A stretch of 64,000 nt of DNA, taken from the NCBI GenBank assembly GCA_003252395.1, contig QKEL01000009.1:558001-622000 (forward strand). The letters run 5' to 3'. This DNA is from Spirochaetales bacterium. Its GTDB lineage: Bacteria > Spirochaetota > Spirochaetia > Treponematales > Treponemataceae. The translations under genes were made by a program, and so were the position numbers. Shown here in pieces: positions 1-7,717 of this stretch. Position 1 is the stretch's first letter. Each line of letters opens with the position of its first letter. The notes under the pieces were generated by a model, which saw only the letters and a program-made list of their open reading frames with translations, made no database searches and was not told the origin of the DNA.

Positions 1-2
1 TT

Positions 3-557
3 GAAGAACTCCGGAAGGAGCGGGAGTTCGGATCTGCAGCAGCACATTCGTTTGTAAAAGGCTCGAGCCTTGAGGCTAAGGCCATGATAAAGGCCGCTCA
101 AGAGTTCTATCCTCGGGAGTGGGTAAACGAATCTATAACGCGGTCGATTGATTCACCAATTAAGGCTAAAAAAACAACACGTGCTTATTTTAGAAACGGA
201 AAAATCCCTGAGATCTCGGTAAGCGCTTCTCCAACGAGTGCCTTACATGAAATGGGTCACCGTTTCGAATCACGAATACCCGATATTGTAAGGCTCGAAA
301 AGGAGTTTTTTGATCGACGAACAGGTGGTCAGAAATCAATCAAACTAAGGCAATTAACCGGAAACAGGGGATATAGGCCTGACGAGGTGACGAAACCAGA
401 CAAATTCCTGAATCCTTATATCGGCAAACACTACACTGGCGATAAATACTTTGAGATTCTGAGCATGGGTGTTGAAAGATTGGCCGGGGCGAAATATAAT
501 CAAGGTGTCGATGATGACTTTGATTCGTTCATAATTGGCCTATTGGCAGGGGTTTAA
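3..557 (+). CDS. Phage head-morphogenesis protein, C-terminal part with HExxH motif (partial)
   Basis: The frame is open to the left edge of the window, so this is the C-terminal part of a longer protein whose start is missing; about 184 residues are visible. They contain HEMGH at about 246-260 nt, a perfect HExxH zincin motif, followed by an acidic C-terminal tail. Its place directly before the scaffold and coat genes fits a minor head protein, a family that often carries extra C-terminal enzymatic or toxin-like domains. I infer a zinc-metallopeptidase-like C-terminal domain; the third zinc ligand is not obvious, though glutamates follow in EILSMGVER. It could be catalytically inert. The next gene begins immediately after its stop. 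Confidence 0.55.
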   Translation, partial: EELRKEREFGSAAAHSFVKGSSLEAKAMIKAAQEFYPREWVNESITRSIDSPIKAKKTTRAYFRNGKIPEISVSASPTSALHEMGHRFESRIPDIVRLEKEFFDRRTGGQKSIKLRQLTGNRGYRPDEVTKPDKFLNPYIGKHYTGDKYFEILSMGVERLAGAKYNQGVDDDFDSFIIGLLAGV

Positions 558-827
558 ATGTTTACGATCCGTGGAGAAATTGACAGGAAAGTATACTCGA
601 TCAAATACCTTGACGGTAAGCTCTCTGGTGATGAGCTTGCAGTTTCAAGAGCCCTAGCAGAATCGAACCGTGATCATGGAATTGTTGGGCTCGGTCCAGA
701 TGCCTTGATAGGCGACTATCTCTCGCAAGAGATTCCCGCTCATGAGCTTATTTCTAATTTCGTTTTTGACACCATAACCGCCGAAGAGAATGACTGGGAA
801 AAAATACCTGATGACGCGATATTTTAA
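558..827 (+). CDS. Small acidic hypothetical phage protein
   Basis: An 89-residue acidic protein starts directly after the stop of the HExxH-containing head protein (TAA then ATG, no gap), so translation is probably coupled. I do not recognise a family. It has no signal peptide or membrane segment. The tight pairing with a putative metallopeptidase domain allows the idea of a partner or inhibitor, but that is only inference. It is followed by a strong intrinsic terminator, so it closes the first visible transcription unit. Confidence 0.6.
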   Translation: MFTIRGEIDRKVYSIKYLDGKLSGDELAVSRALAESNRDHGIVGLGPDALIGDYLSQEIPAHELISNFVFDTITAEENDWEKIPDDAIF

Positions 828-851
828 GCAGCACTATTTTTAGCAGACAAG

Positions 852-880
852 GCGCTCAAAAAGAGCGCTTTTTTTATTTT
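852..880 (+). terminator. Intrinsic terminator after the head-morphogenesis genes
   Basis: A perfect 6-bp stem GCGCTC / GAGCGC (852-857 and 863-868) with an AAAAA loop is followed by a long run of T residues starting at 869. This separates the minor head genes from the scaffold-coat operon. Confidence 0.85.
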
Positions 881-939
881 TTTTTAATTTATCCAATTAT
901 AAAGCATTTAATCCAGTCCCCGCAATAAAACAAACTGTT

Positions 940-955
940 TATAACAGCGTATAAC
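940..955 (+). repeat. TATAAC-AGCG-TATAAC element, copy 1
   Basis: The 16-mer TATAACAGCGTATAAC holds two TATAAC hexamers with starts 10 bp apart. A copy with one mismatch lies at 22,185-22,200, beside the attachment site. The 293-bp gap between 828 and 1120 otherwise holds the terminator, the 13-mer described at 978-990 and the ribosome-binding region of the scaffold gene. It may be a binding site or part of a late promoter; function unknown. Confidence 0.4.
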
Positions 956-977
956 GAAGCACTTATACACTCCGTAC

Positions 978-990
978 AATTCCAAAACCC
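978..990 (+). repeat. 13-mer upstream of scaffold gene, also at 16,968-16,980
   Basis: AATTCCAAAACCC occurs here and again at 16,968-16,980, each time in one of the longer non-coding gaps of the late region and each time followed by a T-rich tract. The shared position upstream of a new gene block suggests a common regulatory or promoter element. Confidence 0.4.
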
Positions 991-1120
991 ACTCATTGAT
1001 AGTTTTTATGCAATCTGTTACATCGCAAGGTGAATACTTTGTCAGCGCAGGAGCGCAACGGCAGGAGCCGCAAAAAGACAAGCAATTGCGAATTAACCCC
1101 AGGAGGGGACGGGAGACTTT

Positions 1121-1831
1121 ATGCCTATCAATGCAGAGTTTTTGAAGACCGTACTGTCAGGAGACGGAGAAGCGGACGCCAAGATTGCGAAGATCATGAC
1201 CGAGTACGAGGTTGACCTCAACGGCTTGAAGACGAACCGGGACACCATCCTTCGGGAAAAGGAAACCCTGGGAGAAAAGCTTAAGGCCCTCGAAGCCGAG
1301 AAAAGCGGATTCGATGCGAAGGTTAAGGACCTCGAGGACAAGATCAAGAAGGCCGGCAGCGAGGACACGAAAGCGTTCTACGAGGCCGAGCTCAAGAAAG
1401 CGACCGAGGCTCACGCGGCGGAACTCACGAAACTGCAGGGAGAACGGGATTCGGCACTCGCGGAAGCATCGCGCTACATCGCGAACGACGAATTTTCCAA
1501 GGCAATCAAGGATCTCAACATAAGGCCCGAACTTCGCGACGATCTTCGCGACGTACTCTACGCGCGGAACAAGTTCGAACGGAAGACGATCGACGGCGAG
1601 GCGAAGTACCTCAACGGAGAGAGTCGGAACGTGAAAGACGTTCTCGGGGCCTATCTCCAGACGGACGCCGGCAAGGCGTACCTGGTAAACGGAAACTCGG
1701 GCGGCGGGGCCGGCGGAAGCAAGACCCCGAACGGAGCCGGAGGGAAAACCATCAAGCGCGCTGACTTCGATGCACTCGAGCCGGCCGCACAAGCCCAGAC
1801 GATAGCCGACAAGGTCGTCGTCGTAGACTAA
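1121..1831 (+). CDS. Capsid scaffolding protein
   Basis: This 236-residue protein is strongly charged and predicted to be a long alpha-helical coiled coil from about residue 35 to 130, with heptad-like runs rich in Lys and Glu, followed by a Gly/Ser-rich linker near 188-205 and a short C-terminal tail. That build and its place directly before the coat gene match phage minor structural/scaffold proteins of the GP20 kind, which guide procapsid assembly and are then released or cleaved. The start is supported by AGGAGG at 1101-1106 and a second GGGAG nearer the ATG. The coat gene follows after 13 bp. Confidence 0.8.
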   Translation: MPINAEFLKTVLSGDGEADAKIAKIMTEYEVDLNGLKTNRDTILREKETLGEKLKALEAEKSGFDAKVKDLEDKIKKAGSEDTKAFYEAELKKATEAHAAELTKLQGERDSALAEASRYIANDEFSKAIKDLNIRPELRDDLRDVLYARNKFERKTIDGEAKYLNGESRNVKDVLGAYLQTDAGKAYLVNGNSGGGAGGSKTPNGAGGKTIKRADFDALEPAAQAQTIADKVVVVD

Positions 1832-1844
1832 AAAGGAGCCAGTT

Positions 1845-2996
1845 ATGGCAAACACTTTGACCGGCCTTATTCCCACGCTATATGAGGCCATGAACACCGT
1901 TTCCCGCGAACTCGTCGGGGTTATTCCCGGTTGCCGCCGAGATTCGAACGCTGAGCGCGCCGCCGTTGACCAGGTGATCCGGGTCAACATCGGTGAAGCC
2001 GGGGCAATCGAGGATATTACCCCGGGCATCAACCCTGCCTCTACGGGTGATACTACCGTCGGTTATACCGACGTAAAGATCACCAAAAGCAAGGCGGTCC
2101 CGATTCGCTGGAACGGAGAAGAGCAGAAGGCTATCGGCACTTCCGGTCAGTATAACAAGGTCCTCGCGGATCAGTTCACTGACGCAATGCGTAAGCTTAC
2201 CAACGCTATCGAAGTAGACCTCGCCGCCGCTGGTTACAAAGGTGCTTCCCGCGCCTACGGCACCGCGGGCACCGCTCCCTTCGGAACCGCCGCCGATCTC
2301 TCCGACTTCGCCCAGATCGCCAAGATTCTCGACGATAACGGATGCCCCCGCACCGATCGCCAGCTTGCGCTTAACTCCGCGGCTATGGCGAACCTTCGCG
2401 GCAAACAGTCCGTGCTCTTCAAGGTGAACGAAGCAGGATCCGATCAGATGCTCCGCGAGGGCGTTGCCGGACGGATCCAGGGTTTCGCTATTCGCGACTC
2501 CGCCGGATTCCGCGCCCACACCAAGGGCACCGGCGCGAGCTACCAGACGAACCTCGGTGAAGCTCTCGCCGCAGGGGCCTTGAGCGTTGCGATCGATACC
2601 GGCTCCGGTACCGTACTCGCGGGCGACGTCGTTACTTTCAACGGCGACACCAACAAGTACATCGTGAATACCGGGGTTTCCGCCGCTGGATCAATCGTCA
2701 TCGCGAAGCCCGGCCTTCTCGTCGCCCTCGCTGACGGCGTTGCGATGACCGTCGGAAACAGCTTCACCCCCAACCTCGCGTTCGACCGGAACGCCCTGGT
2801 GCTCGTGGCCCGCGCTCCCGCGGTTCCCGATGGTGGCGACTCCGCCGATGACGCCATGACCCTCACGGACCCCATTTCCGGGCTTACCTTTGAGGTTCGC
2901 GTTTACCGGCAGTACCGCCAGGTCAAGTACGAGGTCGCCCTCGCCTGGGGCGTCGCGGCCGTCAAGCCCGAGCACATCGCGGTGCTCCTCGGCTAA
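1845..2996 (+). CDS. Major capsid protein, P22 coat family
   Basis: A 383-residue protein that forms the icosahedral shell. The central part (about 160-225), with a stretch reading LALNSAAMANLRG and then REGVAGRIQGF, resembles the P22 coat protein family (HK97 fold), also widespread in siphoviruses. The region about 230-310 is Ala/Gly/Thr-rich and beta-like, consistent with an inserted domain. AAGGAG lies 8 bp before the ATG. It follows the scaffold gene and is followed by a strong hairpin terminator, so the coat message can be made in excess over downstream connector genes. Confidence 0.88.
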   Translation: MANTLTGLIPTLYEAMNTVSRELVGVIPGCRRDSNAERAAVDQVIRVNIGEAGAIEDITPGINPASTGDTTVGYTDVKITKSKAVPIRWNGEEQKAIGTSGQYNKVLADQFTDAMRKLTNAIEVDLAAAGYKGASRAYGTAGTAPFGTAADLSDFAQIAKILDDNGCPRTDRQLALNSAAMANLRGKQSVLFKVNEAGSDQMLREGVAGRIQGFAIRDSAGFRAHTKGTGASYQTNLGEALAAGALSVAIDTGSGTVLAGDVVTFNGDTNKYIVNTGVSAAGSIVIAKPGLLVALADGVAMTVGNSFTPNLAFDRNALVLVARAPAVPDGGDSADDAMTLTDPISGLTFEVRVYRQYRQVKYEVALAWGVAAVKPEHIAVLLG

Positions 2997-3003
2997 TCAA
3001 TCG

Positions 3004-3033
3004 AGCCTCGGCCTTCAATGGCCGGGGCTTTTT
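3004..3033 (+). terminator. Intrinsic terminator directly after the coat gene
   Basis: AGCCTCGGCC and GGCCGGGGCT form a 10-bp stem with one G-U pair around a TTCAAT loop, then TTTTT at 3029-3033. It sits between coat and connector genes, so it is probably leaky or antiterminated and lowers expression of the later genes relative to coat. Confidence 0.8.
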
Positions 3034-3052
3034 GGTAAAGGAAAAACCAGAC

Positions 3053-3382
3053 ATGAAACTTGTGAAAATGGTTCGATCAGTACCCGAAGTAATCGGCGGC
3101 CCGGTCTCCTGCGATATCCAAATCCAGGACAAGCCGGCTCTCGAATCCCGCGGATGGGTACAGGATGGCGACGAATACGATCAGCCGGATGCTTCCGGAG
3201 CGAGCGATCCCGAGCCTGAGCACGAAGGACAGGGCACCACCGATCAGCCGGATGCTTCCGGAGCGAGCGACAAGGAAGAGCTGGTCCAGAAGGCTATCGA
3301 ACTCAAGCTTGGTTCTCCCTCGACGCTTTCCCGCATGAGTGTGGCGAAGCTCGAGGCCCTCATCAAGGGAAGCGAGGCATAA
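3053..3382 (+). CDS. Small head protein with duplicated acidic linker
   Basis: I choose the ATG at 3053 because AAAGGAAA lies about 10 bp upstream; a TTG start at 3032 would fall in the terminator tail. The 109-residue product has an N-terminal stretch with a conserved-looking RGWV turn, a linker that repeats DQPDASGASD twice, and a C-terminal helix of about 40 residues resembling an HeH/SAP-like or Rho-N-like fold (LGSPSTLSRMSVAKLEALI). Such small proteins between coat and connector genes are common and may be head-stabilising or connector proteins. The exact role is unknown. Confidence 0.6.
   Translation: MKLVKMVRSVPEVIGGPVSCDIQIQDKPALESRGWVQDGDEYDQPDASGASDPEPEHEGQGTTDQPDASGASDKEELVQKAIELKLGSPSTLSRMSVAKLEALIKGSEA
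3178..3270 (+). repeat. 30-bp perfect direct repeat within the small head gene
   Basis: The 30 bases at 3178-3207 recur exactly at 3241-3270, 63 bp apart, so recombination would remove 21 codons in frame. They encode the repeated acidic linker DQPDASGASD. Confidence 0.9.
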
Positions 3383-3385
3383 GCC

Positions 3386-3940
3386 ATGGCCATCACGCTC
3401 GTCGTCGAGGACGGAACCGGTCTTTCGACCGCAAACACCTACATATCCGCGGCCGATGCTGACGTTTACAACGCCAATCTCGGCCGCGCGGAGTGGGACG
3501 AGCTTGAAGCCGATGAAAAGGCCGCGGCGCTCGTGAAAGCCACCCAGTACATCGATACGACGTTCAACTGGCTAGGCCTCAAGGGCTCCCGGGCCCAGGC
3601 TCTGCAGTGGCCCCGGCATCTTGGGATCGGAACCGACGGAGAGCCGCTCCCAATCGTAGATCGCGACGGTTACGACATCGAAGGCGTGCCGATTGAAGTG
3701 ATCAAGGCAACCGCCGAGGCCGCTTTCCTTTCGCTTGAAAACGATCTTTTCCAGATTGCTGACCCGAACGGGAAAATCATTCGCGATAAAACGGACGTTC
3801 TTGAGACGCAGTATCAGGAAGAAACCGCGAGCTCGAAACCCGCAGAGGCAACGATATTCCAGGCGCTCAACCTTATGCTCCGCGGTCTCTATGCCCGGCC
3901 GACGTCCGGCGCAACCGTTGGAAAGGCGTTTCGAGGATGA
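3386..3940 (+). CDS. Head-tail connector, DnaT-like family
   Basis: A 184-residue protein starting with VVEDGTGLSTANTYISAADAD, typical of phage proteins annotated as putative DnaT-like ssDNA-binding or head-tail connector proteins (N-terminal TY(I/V)S motif, then a helical bundle with a WPR motif near residue 73). In gene order it stands where the first head-completion (adaptor) protein belongs. The name DnaT-like refers to sequence family only; a DNA replication role is not implied here. Its end overlaps the next ATG by 4 bp (ATGA). Confidence 0.7.
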   Translation: MAITLVVEDGTGLSTANTYISAADADVYNANLGRAEWDELEADEKAAALVKATQYIDTTFNWLGLKGSRAQALQWPRHLGIGTDGEPLPIVDRDGYDIEGVPIEVIKATAEAAFLSLENDLFQIADPNGKIIRDKTDVLETQYQEETASSKPAEATIFQALNLMLRGLYARPTSGATVGKAFRG

Positions 3941-4329
3941 GTACCACCTCGAAGGCCCGAGCTACCCTTAAGAAGCTCAAGAAAAAAGGCGCTCCGTGTA
4001 CGCTTTTGAAGCCAGACGGGGAAGCGATTTACGACGAATCAACCGACGAAACAATCCAGCCAACGATACCCCACGACGGGTATTGCCTGGTTTCCTCGTT
4101 TAATTCGGCGCTTCTTGATTCAGGGCTCGTACAGAACGAAAGCGTCCTGAGCACCGATGTAAAGCTCATTTGCTCGTTTACTGACGGCGCCGAGCCCGAA
4201 GATGGGAAGGACGTAATCGTCATCAACCCTGGAACCGAAGATGAGCAGCGCTTCAACGTCGTGAACGGCAAGAAACTCGCGCTCGACGGAAAGCGCGCAA
4301 TTCTCATTACGGTGAGGGGAAGGAAATAA
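3937..4329 (+). CDS. Putative head-closure protein
   Basis: A 130-residue basic-N-terminal, beta-rich protein lying between the connector and the gp10-like gene, the usual position of a head-closure (stopper) protein. I do not recognise specific motifs; the assignment rests on size and synteny. It begins within the stop of the previous gene (ATGA) and its stop codon overlaps the next start (TAATG), so the connector genes are translated as a chain. Confidence 0.6.
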   Translation: MSTTSKARATLKKLKKKGAPCTLLKPDGEAIYDESTDETIQPTIPHDGYCLVSSFNSALLDSGLVQNESVLSTDVKLICSFTDGAEPEDGKDVIVINPGTEDEQRFNVVNGKKLALDGKRAILITVRGRK

Positions 4330-4769
4330 TGTCTGGTTGGTCGCTCGATCTTAACGAATGGGCTTCAAGACAACAGGGCGACATCATCGACGTGAAGCGC
4401 ATGTTTGCTTTCATGGTTTTCACGAAGGTTGTGCAGCGAACCCCCGTTGATTCAGGAGCCCACCGACAGAACTGGCTCGTGAGTATCAATAGCGAGAACT
4501 ACGGCTACAACCCCGACGCCCGAAAGGGTGGGAGAGTGATAAGCGATGGGCTTGGCGTTATTGGCGGTTCAAAAGGGGCTGATCGTATCGTTATTCAGAA
4601 TAACGGGCCAGCGATTACGAAGCTTGAATATGGCGGGTATGGACCGAAAAGCAAGAGCGGAAAAACCGTAAACGGGTTTTCGAAACAAGCCCCCCGCGGA
4701 ATGGTTGGCGTTACGATGGCAGAAGCCGGCGCCATTCTTAACCAGGCAGTAGGAGAAGTCAAATCGTGA
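4329..4769 (+). CDS. HK97 gp10-like tail-completion protein
   Basis: A 146-residue protein with the signature RTPVDSG(A)HR.NW near residues 38-51, seen in the HK97 gp10/minor tail component family, followed by a C-terminal region mentioning YGGYGPKSK and APRGMV as in relatives of that family. These proteins act at the head-tail joint or in tail completion. It overlaps both neighbours by one or a few bases. Confidence in the family is good; the precise structural position is inferred from synteny. Confidence 0.75.
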   Translation: MSGWSLDLNEWASRQQGDIIDVKRMFAFMVFTKVVQRTPVDSGAHRQNWLVSINSENYGYNPDARKGGRVISDGLGVIGGSKGADRIVIQNNGPAITKLEYGGYGPKSKSGKTVNGFSKQAPRGMVGVTMAEAGAILNQAVGEVKS

Positions 4770-5170
4770 CGAATTCGATCATCGAAGGCATCCTCGAGAC
4801 GGCCCTTAAAACCCTCACGACGTTTATCCGCACGGACAACGTTGCCTGGCCGAATAAAACATTCATTAAGCCGGCCGCGAATGGATGGTACGAGATTGAT
4901 CACATCCCGGGCGAACCCTACCAGGCGGCGCTCGGGGAAGACGCACCGAACCGGTGGGTAGGTATCTACCAGGTAACGATCTGCGTACCGATCAACTCCG
5001 GCAAGGCCGCGGCAAACGCGAGATACGAAGCAATTGCTGGATTATTCTCCCGGGGATCCATTTTCTCCGGGGTAGAGATAGAGCGCGTGTACTCGGGACC
5101 CGAAGGCCCCGAAGAAGACCATTACAGGCTGCCGGTACGGATTGTGTACAGAGCAGATATCGAAAACTAA
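4766..5170 (+). CDS. Tail terminator protein (DUF4128-like)
   Basis: A 134-residue protein, GTG start overlapping the previous stop (GTGA) with AGGAGA upstream. The sequence, with a GEPYQAALG motif and a C-terminal strand ending in PVRIVY, resembles the DUF4128/tail terminator-like family. Such proteins cap the tail tube at the end that joins the head and set the interface with the connector. It stands directly before the tail tube gene, as in lambda (gpU then gpV). Confidence 0.75.
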   Translation: MTNSIIEGILETALKTLTTFIRTDNVAWPNKTFIKPAANGWYEIDHIPGEPYQAALGEDAPNRWVGIYQVTICVPINSGKAAANARYEAIAGLFSRGSIFSGVEIERVYSGPEGPEEDHYRLPVRIVYRADIEN

Positions 5171-5182
5171 AAGGAGTCGATC

Positions 5183-6376
5183 ATGGCAAAGTATAAAACC
5201 GGCGCAAACCGTAACATCTACAGCGGACAGACCACGGGAAAAAACGTTATTCCCGGATCCCCCGTGGCCTTCGCATTGCGAAATACCTCCGATTCGCTCG
5301 AAGGTAAAACCGAGCTTATCAAGTCCGGGGAACTCCTTCCCGGGCGATCAGCGAGCGAGCCCATGGCAGGACAGCCCTCGAACGGCGGCGGTGTTGCTAT
5401 GGAGTTTTCCGCGCTTTCATTCGATCGCCTCCTTTCCGGCGTGATGATGAACAACTGGGTTCAGGACGACGTCGACACCCATATCGCCACCCTTACCCCG
5501 GGAAACATTTCGAAGGCGTTCTGGATCCTGAAGCACTTCTCCGAGGCCGATCGCCCGCTTTTCCAGCTTTTCGAGGGCGCACAGCTCGATGCCCTCGAGC
5601 TTACCTTTGCGATTAACGCGATCGTGACCGGGAATTTCTCGTTCATGGGGATCAACGATCCGCTCATGGAAACCGCGAACCCGGTTGCGGGCCTCTCCTC
5701 GCTTCCCGCGTCCCTTGCCACGTCGCCGTTTACGAGCCGACGTGGTTTCCTCAAGCTCGGATCAGGCGCCACGGGCGTTCCTATCACGTACAGTAAGGAA
5801 GTCAAGCTCTCCATCAAGAACAACCTCGCGGCCGTCGGGGCCCTTTTCCAGGATACGGCATCGATCGTCGAAAAGATGTTCGACGTCGGCGGCTCTATCA
5901 CGACATACCTTACCGACGAGACGCTTTTCAACAGCGCGGTAGACAAGGACAACCTTGCCTTCGCGATCCAGGTGGAAGACGCGGCGGGGAATAGCTACCT
6001 TTTCGAGCTTTCGAACACGAAGCTCGATACGCACAGCGCCGCTGCTTCGGGGCGGGACGAACTCTCCCCGACATATCCTTTTACGGCGTTCGGAACGGAT
6101 ACCATCAAGATTACGCGCACTCTCGCTACCGCGCGGCCCGTATACACGCTCACCTACGACGGGAACACCGAAACCGGTGGAACCGAACCCGCCGCGGTGA
6201 CCAAGCTCGAAGCTGGATCCGTGATCTATGCGCCGGCGAACTCAGGCGCCCTCGTAAAAACAGGGTCGGTGTTCGCTGGCTGGAATACCACCGCCGATGG
6301 AACCGGAATCCACTTCGATGTCGGAGACCCGATCCTCGTGGAAGCCGCGACGACCATCTACGCGGAGTGGGAATAA
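5183..6376 (+). CDS. Major tail tube protein with C-terminal InlB-like repeat
   Basis: A 397-residue protein preceded by AAGGAG. Residues 1 to about 315 look like a tail tube subunit in the right syntenic place after the terminator protein. Residues about 320-397 form a separate module starting YTLTYDGN, passing through VFAGWNTTADGTG and ending TTIYAEWE, which is the Listeria-Bacteroides (InlB B-repeat) beta domain. Tube proteins often carry a surface-exposed immunoglobulin-like or similar domain at the C terminus; here the decoration is of InlB type, and a second copy of the module is in the fibre protein at 18,599. It would line the outside of the tail. Confidence 0.82.
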   Translation: MAKYKTGANRNIYSGQTTGKNVIPGSPVAFALRNTSDSLEGKTELIKSGELLPGRSASEPMAGQPSNGGGVAMEFSALSFDRLLSGVMMNNWVQDDVDTHIATLTPGNISKAFWILKHFSEADRPLFQLFEGAQLDALELTFAINAIVTGNFSFMGINDPLMETANPVAGLSSLPASLATSPFTSRRGFLKLGSGATGVPITYSKEVKLSIKNNLAAVGALFQDTASIVEKMFDVGGSITTYLTDETLFNSAVDKDNLAFAIQVEDAAGNSYLFELSNTKLDTHSAAASGRDELSPTYPFTAFGTDTIKITRTLATARPVYTLTYDGNTETGGTEPAAVTKLEAGSVIYAPANSGALVKTGSVFAGWNTTADGTGIHFDVGDPILVEAATTIYAEWE

Positions 6377-6379
6377 ACC

Positions 6380-6874
6380 ATGAGCGCCAAGCTTGAAGAC
6401 CTTAACCCGTCAACCAGGCTTAAGGCAGGGAAGGCCCTCGCTAGGCTCCTGAAAGATGGCGTTCCTTTCATAGTGACCTGTACCTTGCGCACCAAAGAAG
6501 AGCAGTACGCTCTTTGGTGCCAAGGCAGGAAACCGCTCCACGTCGTCAATGCGGCTAGAGCGAAGGTCGGGCTTTATTTGCTCGTGGAACGTGAAAATCG
6601 GTACTCCGTTACGAACTGCGACGGAACCAGGGTGAGTGAAGGCGGCACCGGAAGAAGCGCGCACCAGGGCGGTAATGCAATCGACTGCGTACCGTTCGAA
6701 AACGGACACGCCGTCTGGCCGGTTGAATCCGATCCGCGATGGAAGAAAATCGCTGCTGCCTTCATCGAACAGGGCTTTACCTGGGGTGGGGATTGGGACC
6801 GCGACGGGAAAACCAAGCTCGACGGTGATGACGACGAAGATATGGTCGATTATCCGCACTACCAGATTATGTGA
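6380..6874 (+). CDS. Endolysin, M15 peptidase (L-Ala-D-Glu / D-Ala-D-Ala type)
   Basis: A 164-residue zinc peptidase that should cut peptide bridges in peptidoglycan. Ligands are visible: SAHQGGNAID supplies His95 and Asp102, and the C-terminal PHYQ supplies His160. TWGGDW at 134-139 is also typical of the VanY/Ply500-like M15 family. No signal peptide is present, so a holin would be needed for export; no classic holin is recognised in the window. It is unusual that it lies between the tail tube and the tail chaperone genes rather than after the fibres. It could instead be a virion-associated enzyme acting at entry. Confidence 0.85.
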   Translation: MSAKLEDLNPSTRLKAGKALARLLKDGVPFIVTCTLRTKEEQYALWCQGRKPLHVVNAARAKVGLYLLVERENRYSVTNCDGTRVSEGGTGRSAHQGGNAIDCVPFENGHAVWPVESDPRWKKIAAAFIEQGFTWGGDWDRDGKTKLDGDDDEDMVDYPHYQIM

Positions 6875-6926
6875 ACCAAGGCGATCCCGCACGGGATCGC
6901 TTAACGAGAAAGAAACGAGGTATTTC

Positions 6927-7349
6927 ATGGCAAATCTTGATCGATTCGCGACTACAAAAAACGCGAACGAGGGTGTATGGGTCGAGCCGGTTCTTTTCGG
7001 GGAAAAGCTCGGCGTTGAATTCTGCGTAATCGGGTCCGATTCCGATGAAGCCAAACGATACACCCGGGAACAGGCGAAGGATATCGCCTCACTCAAGAAA
7101 GAAGAGCGCGAAAACATCGACTGGTCCGAGCGCTCGAAGATCGGCACCGCAAGCCGCATCAAAAACATGCGCGTCGTTGGAAGCGATACGGCCCCGGTGG
7201 AGCTTGGCGGAGAAGTAATCGAGAACACGAGCTCAGGGTATAAGAAGCTCTTTACCGAAATACCTGAACTTCAGGATTTTATCTGGAGCTTTTCGGAGGC
7301 CCGCGCAAATTTTTTGTCTCAGCTGAAGAAGGCCTCGAAAAAGCCGTAA
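6927..7349 (+). CDS. Tail assembly chaperone, upstream frame (gpG-like)
   Basis: I place the start at the ATG of 6927, with AACGAGG upstream; an upstream in-frame extension would run antiparallel through the endolysin gene and is not credible. The 140-residue product stands between tail tube and tape measure, the position of lambda gpG. Near its end the codons GCA AAT TTT give an A AAT TTT heptamer at 7307-7313, where ribosomes can shift to the -1 frame and continue into the 7412-7717 frame. The unshifted and fused products would act together to coat the tape measure during tail assembly and are absent from the virion. Confidence 0.85.
   Translation: MANLDRFATTKNANEGVWVEPVLFGEKLGVEFCVIGSDSDEAKRYTREQAKDIASLKKEERENIDWSERSKIGTASRIKNMRVVGSDTAPVELGGEVIENTSSGYKKLFTEIPELQDFIWSFSEARANFLSQLKKASKKP
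7307..7313 (+). other. Programmed -1 frameshift site A AAT TTT (gpG/gpGT-like)
   Basis: The heptamer fits X XXY YYZ in the zero frame of the 6927 gene. After a -1 slip the frame from 7313 is open without a stop through 7349 and into the downstream chaperone frame, ending at 7717. The fused product would be 263 residues (129 + 134). A less canonical G AAA AAG lies at 7337-7343 and also would lead into the same frame. Confidence 0.75.
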
Positions 7350-7717
7350 GGCGGTTCTTCTTCAGGAATCACCCCCATGCAGAAGGGAAGGGGGATAAAC
7401 GAAAGATCGTCGTGAATCGAGAGATTTACGACAACTTCGTGAAAGACTTTGGCGAGCCTGAAAAGGGCTCAAACGAATATGGGCGCTTCGAATTCCTTAT
7501 GCCTATCGAACCGCCTGAATGTTTCGCATGGCTTTTTGGAGAGTTCATCAAGCTCTATAACGCCAGCGATACCGAGATAACCCCGGAAGCGGTCGAGTCT
7601 TACCAAAGGCTTAATCAATTTCGGTTTTCACTCTACGAGGTCGAGCTTCTATTCCGCATGAAGGGATGGGGGTCTGACGAACGCGTAAAACTCGACCGGG
7701 GGGATGACGATGCCTGA
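7313..7717 (+). CDS. Tail assembly chaperone, downstream frame (gpT-like), reached by frameshift
   Basis: The frame is open from the slip site at 7313. A GTG at 7412 could start a 101-residue protein on its own, but no good Shine-Dalgarno stands before it, and the 33 codons upstream of it read as normal protein (EEGLEKAVRRFF and so on), which supports the fused product. Its last bases overlap the start of the tape measure gene. In lambda the T part of the gpGT fusion binds tail tube subunits while the G part binds the tape measure; the same division is inferred here from position and size. Confidence 0.75.
   Translation, partial: FVSAEEGLEKAVRRFFFRNHPHAEGKGDKRKIVVNREIYDNFVKDFGEPEKGSNEYGRFEFLMPIEPPECFAWLFGEFIKLYNASDTEITPEAVESYQRLNQFRFSLYEVELLFRMKGWGSDERVKLDRGDDDA

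Noticed and set aside
6636-6926. N-terminal extension of the tail chaperone reading through the endolysin gene
   Set aside because: It would lie out of frame over the M15 peptidase; ATG 6927 with a good SD is adequate.
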